Source: Chitinophagales bacterium (GTDB lineage Bacteria; Bacteroidota; Bacteroidia; Chitinophagales; UBA10324). Taken from it: DNA of 64,000 bases. A model generated the notes under the pieces. It saw nothing but the letters and a program-made list of their open reading frames with translations, did not search any database and was not told the DNA's origin. How positions within the stretch are numbered: position 1 is the first letter of the stretch; each line of letters starts with the position of its first letter. Both the position numbers and the translations under genes were made by a program. The stretch covers positions 219,137-283,136 of the forward strand of contig JAIBAY010000006.1 in the NCBI GenBank assembly GCA_019694975.1, in the 5' to 3' direction. This document shows, piece after piece, positions 59,072 to 64,000 of the stretch.

Positions 59072-59596
59072 TTGAAACGTATTTTTTTCACCATCCCAAT
59101 ACCTGAAGCTATCAGCACAGCTTTGCTGAAGCCTTTTATAGGAAGACATGTTTATGGTGTTCGATGGGTTCCGCAAGAACAGTTGCACATCACTGTTTAT
59201 TTCGCGGGTGAAGTAACCGAGGAGGTGCTCCATACCTTTGACTCACTGGTACCGGTTCTTTGCCAATCGAAAACCGCTTTCAATCTCGAATTTGAAAATC
59301 TGCGCTTGCTGTATAAAAACAAAAAACCAGCTATGTTGTGGGCAGTCTTTAAGGAACATTCTTCATTCACTGATTTGTCGGTGTCCATCTGCAGAATTTT
59401 TTCTGCTCCGGAGCGCCGGGAACAAACGCCGCATATCACCCTGGCACGTATCCGGCAGTTGCATCAGTTGCCCTTTGATCTTCCCGCCATGAAACCATTT
59501 TCCATCCATGTTGATTCCATTGAATTATGGCAGTCGCACCTGCAGCAAACGGGATCTGTTTATGAGGTAATCAGCCAATGGAAACTGGGAAAGTGA
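59072..59596 (+). CDS. thpR: RNA 2',3'-cyclic phosphodiesterase
   Basis: A 174-residue 2H-phosphoesterase. Both HxT motifs are present (HITVYF and HITLARI), the catalytic pair of the LigT/ThpR family, 85-90 residues apart as usual. The start is placed at a TTG at 59072 because the fold begins with KRIFFTIPIPEAIS, as in ThpR proteins. In-frame ATGs upstream would add a stretch with no family resemblance. The enzyme hydrolyses 2',3'-cyclic phosphates, with some members opening cyclic ends of tRNA fragments. Upstream gap has no obvious promoter box. Confidence 0.82.
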   Translation: MKRIFFTIPIPEAISTALLKPFIGRHVYGVRWVPQEQLHITVYFAGEVTEEVLHTFDSLVPVLCQSKTAFNLEFENLRLLYKNKKPAMLWAVFKEHSSFTDLSVSICRIFSAPERREQTPHITLARIRQLHQLPFDLPAMKPFSIHVDSIELWQSHLQQTGSVYEVISQWKLGK

Positions 59597-59700
59597 GCCT
59601 GTTAAACAACTGAAATACTATCTTCACCACGTTGTTGCGGGCCTGACAACGACTCCGCATCACGACCGTTCACGAATTATTAACCAATCAAATTTTTCCT

Positions 59701-60885
59701 ATGTACAGCATACAGTCACGACTGCAAAAGGAGATCGACGACATCCGGTCTGCAGGTCTATACAAGCAAGAGCGCATCATCACTTCACCGCAGGGAGCAG
59801 AGATCACCGTTAATGGAAAAAAAGTGTTGAACTTCTGCGCCAACAATTATCTTGGTCTAAGCTCACATCCCAAGGTTATCAGGGCAGCTGAAGATGCCAT
59901 TGACACCCATGGTTACGGCATGTCGAGTGTGCGCTTCATATGCGGCACACAGGATATTCATAAAACGCTGGAGCAGAAAATCTCCGCCTTCCTTGGCACC
60001 GAAGACACCATTTTATACGCTGCCGCCTTTGATGCCAATGGTGGTGTGTTTGAGCCATTGTTTAATGAGGAAGATGCACTCATCAGCGATGAACTGAATC
60101 ATGCCTCCATTATTGACGGCGTTCGCCTTTGCAAGGCGCAACGCTTCCGCTACAAGCATAACGACATGGCTGACCTGGAAGAGCAACTGCAAAAAGCAGC
60201 CGGTGCACGGAGCCGGATCATCATCACCGACGGCGTTTTCAGTATGGATGGCACCATTGCACAACTGGATAAAATAGTTGCACTGGCAGAAAAGTACCAG
60301 GCCATGATCATGATTGATGAATGTCATGCATCGGGTTTCATGGGTAAAACCGGACGCGGCACGCATGAACACCGCGGCGTGATCGGAAAGATTGATATCA
60401 TTACCGGTACTTTGGGAAAAGCTTTAGGCGGTGCTTCCGGTGGTTTTACATCCGGCCGCAAAGAAGTGGTGGAGTTGCTGCGGCAGCGCTCCCGCCCATA
60501 CCTGTTTTCCAATACGCTTGCACCTTCCATCACCGGCGCTTCCATTGCTGTGCTTGATATGCTGAGTGAAACCACGGAGTTACGTGACAAGCTCGAATTC
60601 AATACGAAGTATTTCAGGACAAAAATTACGGCAGCAGGTTTTGATATCAAGCCCGGTGAACATCCGATTGTTCCCATCATGTTATATGATGCGGTGCTGG
60701 CGCAAAAATTCGCCACCCGGATTTTGGAAGAAGGAATCTATGTGATTGGATTTTTCTATCCCGTGGTGGCGAAAGGCAATGCCCGCATCCGCGTGCAGCT
60801 TTCAGCAGCGCATGACACGCAGCATCTTGATAAGGCTATTGCCGCATTCACCAAGGTAGGGAAGGAACTAGGAGTGATTCAGTAA
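59701..60885 (+). CDS. kbl: Glycine C-acetyltransferase (2-amino-3-ketobutyrate CoA ligase)
   Basis: A 394-residue PLP enzyme of the alpha-oxoamine synthase family. PLP-Lys is K240 in [15 protein letters not shown]. Further signatures are [41 protein letters not shown] and the C-terminal HPIVPIML. With CoA it splits 2-amino-3-ketobutyrate to glycine and acetyl-CoA, the second step of threonine degradation, or runs in reverse. The length (394) and close match to Kbl distinguish it from serine palmitoyltransferase and BioF. No threonine dehydrogenase is adjacent. Confidence 0.93.
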   Translation: MYSIQSRLQKEIDDIRSAGLYKQERIITSPQGAEITVNGKKVLNFCANNYLGLSSHPKVIRAAEDAIDTHGYGMSSVRFICGTQDIHKTLEQKISAFLGTEDTILYAAAFDANGGVFEPLFNEEDALISDELNHASIIDGVRLCKAQRFRYKHNDMADLEEQLQKAAGARSRIIITDGVFSMDGTIAQLDKIVALAEKYQAMIMIDECHASGFMGKTGRGTHEHRGVIGKIDIITGTLGKALGGASGGFTSGRKEVVELLRQRSRPYLFSNTLAPSITGASIAVLDMLSETTELRDKLEFNTKYFRTKITAAGFDIKPGEHPIVPIMLYDAVLAQKFATRILEEGIYVIGFFYPVVAKGNARIRVQLSAAHDTQHLDKAIAAFTKVGKELGVIQ

Positions 60886-60931
60886 TTGAAAAAAAGCTTC
60901 CGGAAGTTGTAATGTGAGGAGGATGTAATGC

Positions 60932-61684
60932 CTAAGCCGCTGCCTTGTTGATCCAGAAATTATTGAATCCCATTCCGGATTGAATCTGAATTAATTTCTG
61001 CTGACTCATTTCCAGCAGTGCAAGAAAGGTGAAGATGGCATGAATGCGGTTGGTGCAAACTTCAAACACACGGGCAAACGGGATATCATGTTCCGTTTCC
61101 ATCAGTTTTGCCACATATTCTTTCTGGCCTTCGATGGTATAGGGAAAAGAAATAATTTTATGAACTGGCTTGTTCTTCTCTTCTTCCATCCTGCGCATCA
61201 CTCTTTCAAAAGCCTTCAGCAATTTGAAAAGCGTGAGTGTGTGCAGTTCCGCTTCACCCGTCCAGGTTTCCGATACCGCTTTGAGTTCACTCACCACGTT
61301 GCCGCGTTCGTATTGCTTGCTGCGTTCATCTTCCAGCAAGCGCAGGTCATCCAGCACTTCCTTATAACGTTTGTATTCCAGCAGTTGCTGCACCAGCTCC
61401 AGCCTCGGGTCAATCTCCTGTCCTTTTTCATCCACCTCTTTTCTGGGCAGCAGCATTTTCGCCTTGATACGCATAAGCGTTGCGGCCACCACGATAAATT
61501 CGCTGGCCAGCTCAATATTCATCACACTCAGCTTATGAATGTAATCGAGGAAATCCTGGGTAATGCGCGCAATCGGAATATTATAGATATCCAGTTCATC
61601 GCGCTCAATAAAAAAAAGCAACAGGTCGAAGGGACCTTCAAACTGGGGCAGTTTTATTTCGTATGTTGTTGGTGCTTCTGTCAT
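60932..61684 (-). CDS. scpA: Segregation and condensation protein A
   Basis: A 250-residue kleisin of the SMC-ScpAB complex, which folds and segregates the chromosome. The N-terminal region (FEGPFDLLLFFIERDELDIYNIPIARITQDFLDYI) is the SMC-neck-binding helix bundle, with the conserved ASEFIVVAATLMRIKAKMLLP. The C-terminal winged helix (about 165-250, ARVFEVCTNRIHAIFTFLALLEMSQQKLIQIQ) binds the SMC head. ScpB and SMC are not in the window. It faces away from dxs, with 210 bases between. Confidence 0.93.
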   Translation of the reverse strand: MTEAPTTYEIKLPQFEGPFDLLLFFIERDELDIYNIPIARITQDFLDYIHKLSVMNIELASEFIVVAATLMRIKAKMLLPRKEVDEKGQEIDPRLELVQQLLEYKRYKEVLDDLRLLEDERSKQYERGNVVSELKAVSETWTGEAELHTLTLFKLLKAFERVMRRMEEEKNKPVHKIISFPYTIEGQKEYVAKLMETEHDIPFARVFEVCTNRIHAIFTFLALLEMSQQKLIQIQSGMGFNNFWINKAAA

Positions 61685-61894
61685 CTTAAAAAATGAAAAA
61701 CAAAATTAGCTTTCCGTTGTTAGGCAGATGATTGAAAGGGCGTCTAAATATCCACAACCGTTGTTCCGGTGTCATCCTGAAGACCACAAACGCAACACGG
61801 ATCCTGAATCGTTGCGAATCAGGCTGTTGAGGCGAAAAAAGGCTGATTTAAAGGAAGTAATCATTAATTTTACCCACTCATTTATTCACATTGA

Positions 61895-63817
61895 ATGGAA
61901 ATTCAGGCAGGCGAACTGTTATCCGAAATTAATTATCCCTCCGATCTCCGGAAACTCGGAAAAGAAAAATTGTACCAGGTGTCGCAGGAGTTGCGGCAAT
62001 ACATCATCGACAGCGTTTCCGTCTATGGCGGTCATTTCGGTGCCAGTCTTGGCGTAGTGGAGATGACAGTAGCCATTCATTATGTCTTCAATACACCTTA
62101 CGATCAGCTCATTTGGGATGTAGGCCACCAGGCATATGGCCATAAGATACTCACGGGCAGAAGGAAACGGTTTCAGACGAACAGGAAATACAAAGGCATA
62201 GCCGGATTCCCTGCGCGTGCCGAGAGTGAATATGATACGTTTGGTGTCGGCCATTCATCCACTTCCATCTCTGCCGGAGTGGGCATGGCAGTTGCCAGCA
62301 AATACAAGGGAGAGAGGGACCGGCAACACATCGTGGTGATTGGCGATGGCGCAATGACGGCCGGGCTGGCTTTTGAAGGATTGAATCATGCAGGCGTTTC
62401 CGACTCCAACCTGCTGATCATCCTGAATGACAATTGCATGAGCATTGATCCGAATGTAGGTGCACTGAAAGAATACCTCACCGACATCACCACCTCGCAC
62501 ACCTACAATAAAACCAGGGATGAGATCTGGAACTTATTCGGAAAGCTCGGCGGCAAAGCAGCACAGCAGCAGCTTTCTAAGATTGAAGCAAGCCTGAAGA
62601 GCGCCATTTCTAAAAGCAGCAACATTTTTGAGGCACTGAACATACGTTACTTCGGCCCGGTAGACGGGCATAATGTAAACCGGCTAACCGAAATTCTCGA
62701 AGATCTCAAACATATTCCCGGCCCTAAATTGCTGCATTGCATCACCACCAAAGGCAAAGGGTATTACCTCGCCGAACAGGATCAGACCAAGTGGCATGCG
62801 CCGGGTTTATTTGACAAGGCGACAGGTGAAATTTTCAAGAAAATACCTGAGAAGCCGCTGCCTCCGAAGTACCAGGATGTATTTGGCCAAACCATCGTAG
62901 AGCTGGCAAAGGAAAATTCAAAGATCATGGGCATCACGCCGGCAATGCCTTCCGGTTCATCGCTCAACATCATGATGAAAGAGATGCCTGACCGTGCTTT
63001 TGATGTGGGTATTGCGGAACAGCATGCAGTCACTTTCGCGGCAGGGCTGGCTACGCAGGGCCTTGTTCCGTTTTGCAATGTGTACAGCACCTTTCTGCAG
63101 CGCGGTTACGACCAGGTGATCCATGATGTGGCGATTCAGAAGCTGCACGTGGTTTTTTGTCTCGATCGCGGAGGTTTAGTGGGCGAAGACGGCGTAACAC
63201 ACCAGGGAAGTTTTGATCTTGCCTATATGCGTATCATTCCAAATATGGTAGTGAGTGCGCCGATGAATGAAGAAGAGTTGCGCAACCTGATGTACACTGC
63301 ACAATTAGAAAAAAACAACGGGCCGTTTTCAATCCGCTATCCGAGAGGAGAAGGTGTCATGGCAAACTGGAGAAAACCATTTACTGCACTGGAGATTGGG
63401 AAAGGCCGCATGATCTGCGATGGACAGGAAGTCTGCATATTAAGTATTGGCCATCCGGGAAACTTTGCGGTGGAAGCGTGTAATGAACTCAGGCTGGATG
63501 AAATTTTCCCGGCACATTATGACATGCGTTTTGTGAAACCATTGGATGAAGAACTTCTCCATGAGGTTTTTAAGAAATTCAAAAAGATCATTACGGTGGA
63601 AGACGGCGCCGTGCAGGGCGGATTCGGCAGTGCCGTGCTTGAATTCATGCAGGAGCATCACTATTCCGCAGCGGTAAAACGGTTAGGCATTCCAGATAAG
63701 TTTATTGAACATGGATCATTGAAGGAGTTGCATCATCTCTGTGGTTTTGATGCAGACGGTATTGTTGAGGCGGTGAGAGAGATGGTGAAGGAAAAGGTTT
63801 TCATTAAAGTGAAATGA
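61895..63817 (+). CDS. dxs: 1-deoxy-D-xylulose-5-phosphate synthase
   Basis: A 640-residue thiamine-diphosphate enzyme that condenses pyruvate and glyceraldehyde-3-phosphate, the first step of the MEP route to isoprenoids. The ThDP motif begins GDGAMTAGLAFEGLNHAG and ends in ILNDN. The catalytic Glu lies in GIAEQHAVTFAAG, and the transketolase C-terminal domain spans about 500-630. It supplies IPP/DMAPP for the carotenoid genes at 16-21 kb as well as quinones and undecaprenol. No MEP-pathway neighbours are present. The divergent neighbour is scpA. Confidence 0.96.
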   Translation: MEIQAGELLSEINYPSDLRKLGKEKLYQVSQELRQYIIDSVSVYGGHFGASLGVVEMTVAIHYVFNTPYDQLIWDVGHQAYGHKILTGRRKRFQTNRKYKGIAGFPARAESEYDTFGVGHSSTSISAGVGMAVASKYKGERDRQHIVVIGDGAMTAGLAFEGLNHAGVSDSNLLIILNDNCMSIDPNVGALKEYLTDITTSHTYNKTRDEIWNLFGKLGGKAAQQQLSKIEASLKSAISKSSNIFEALNIRYFGPVDGHNVNRLTEILEDLKHIPGPKLLHCITTKGKGYYLAEQDQTKWHAPGLFDKATGEIFKKIPEKPLPPKYQDVFGQTIVELAKENSKIMGITPAMPSGSSLNIMMKEMPDRAFDVGIAEQHAVTFAAGLATQGLVPFCNVYSTFLQRGYDQVIHDVAIQKLHVVFCLDRGGLVGEDGVTHQGSFDLAYMRIIPNMVVSAPMNEEELRNLMYTAQLEKNNGPFSIRYPRGEGVMANWRKPFTALEIGKGRMICDGQEVCILSIGHPGNFAVEACNELRLDEIFPAHYDMRFVKPLDEELLHEVFKKFKKIITVEDGAVQGGFGSAVLEFMQEHHYSAAVKRLGIPDKFIEHGSLKELHHLCGFDADGIVEAVREMVKEKVFIKVK

Positions 63818-63930
63818 TAAGGACAACAAGCTGCAGCGAAGCACCTGAACTTTAATGTCACCGGCATACTGCCGGGTATTCCCGAAAATGTAGAACTCAA
63901 TCTGAGTAAGTATTTCACAGTATAGTGTGC

Positions 63931-63975
63931 AAAGAAAAAGCCCCAAATAAGTCACGAAGTGATCAAATTTGGGGC
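63931..63975 (-). terminator. Intrinsic terminator, minus strand, at the right edge
   Basis: GCCCCAAAT (63940-63948) and ATTTGGGGC (63967-63975) form a perfect 9-base stem, with TCAC-GAA-GTGA able to pair inside the loop. On the minus strand the hairpin is followed by TTTTTCTTT, the usual intrinsic-terminator tail, and on the plus strand there is no T-run. It therefore ends a minus-strand transcription unit that begins to the right of this window. Confidence 0.7.
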
Positions 63976-64000
63976 AGTAAAATTTGCACTACAAATGTAT

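Noticed and set aside
61040..61696. 218-codon frame antisense to scpA
   Set aside because: scpA is well supported over its full length. The antisense frame is rich in Phe and His, as expected from reversed Glu/Lys codons, and matches nothing.
1..64000. tRNA, rRNA, tmRNA, CRISPR, integrase, transposase, toxin-antitoxin or phage genes
   Set aside because: I looked through the intergenic spaces and gene products and saw none. A small RNA without clear structure could be missed by eye.

Overview
This window is a 64 kb stretch of a Bacteroidota chromosome, most likely from the Chitinophagia/Saprospiria side of the phylum. The evidence is two proteins with C-terminal type IX secretion sorting domains, several lipoproteins with Bacteroidota-style signal peptides, -7 boxes of the TAnnTTTG type and almost no Shine-Dalgarno sequences, and families typical of the phylum (DUF4292, DUF2200, split transketolase, heterodimeric-type lycopene cyclase, BY-kinase). 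No rRNA, tRNA, CRISPR array, transposase or phage gene was seen. It looks like core and light-accessory chromosome, not an island.

Layout. 1-11.3 kb is all on the minus strand: chromate-type transporter, LysM lytic transglycosylase, TatA, an ECF sigma / anti-sigma / Spy-like module, and a split transketolase whose two halves are separated by two tandem, overlapping von Willebrand A genes. 11.7-15.5 kb (plus) has small single-domain proteins (SRPBCC, VOC, DUF1801, DUF2200), then an ArsC-type reductase and an aquaporin. 15.7-20.7 kb is a light-controlled carotenoid locus: a B12-dependent CarH/LitR-type MerR regulator, crtI, crtB, a small TPR-like gene, crtZ and a fused lycopene cyclase, enough to go from GGPP to zeaxanthin. 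21-29.3 kb has a flippase, dUTPase, sugar nucleotidyltransferase, TPR lipoprotein, DUF4292 lipoprotein, an EnvC-like LytM protein and an orphan lipoprotein. 29.5-35.5 kb contains parts of tryptophan breakdown by the aminomuconate route (aldehyde dehydrogenase, RidA-type deaminase, tryptophan 2,3-dioxygenase) mixed with a fatty acid hydroxylase-family protein and a rhodanese lipoprotein. 35.6-40 kb (minus) is an exopolysaccharide start/export unit (Wza, Wzc BY-kinase, WecA-like). Then come uvrA, a GH13 amylase lipoprotein with an SLC45-type sugar transporter, a retropepsin-like protein, DinB, a sulfurtransferase, a sulfite-oxidase-family molybdoenzyme, trmB, an alkyltransferase-like protein, asnB and a GT4 glycosyltransferase, two T9SS cargo proteins, thpR, kbl, scpA and dxs. 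dxs makes isoprenoid precursors and so feeds the carotenoid locus, but GGPP synthase is not in the window.

Most notable: (1) the CarH-type regulator keeps the W-x9-EH and (D/E)xHxxG residues of the adenosylcobalamin photoreceptors, and the same spaced dyad TGTnTA-N18-TAGACA lies just before both its own start and that of crtI; (2) a 114-bp palindrome-ended repeat occurs twice, 36 kb apart and in opposite orientation, with 101 of 114 positions identical; (3) two secreted MIDAS-containing VWA proteins are nested between the two transketolase subunits, with a 20-bp-period direct repeat upstream of the unit; (4) the M23/LytM protein has lost its zinc ligands; (5) an arsC-aquaporin pair has a dyad exactly around its -7 box. 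I did not find a clear, wholly new defence or mobile system.
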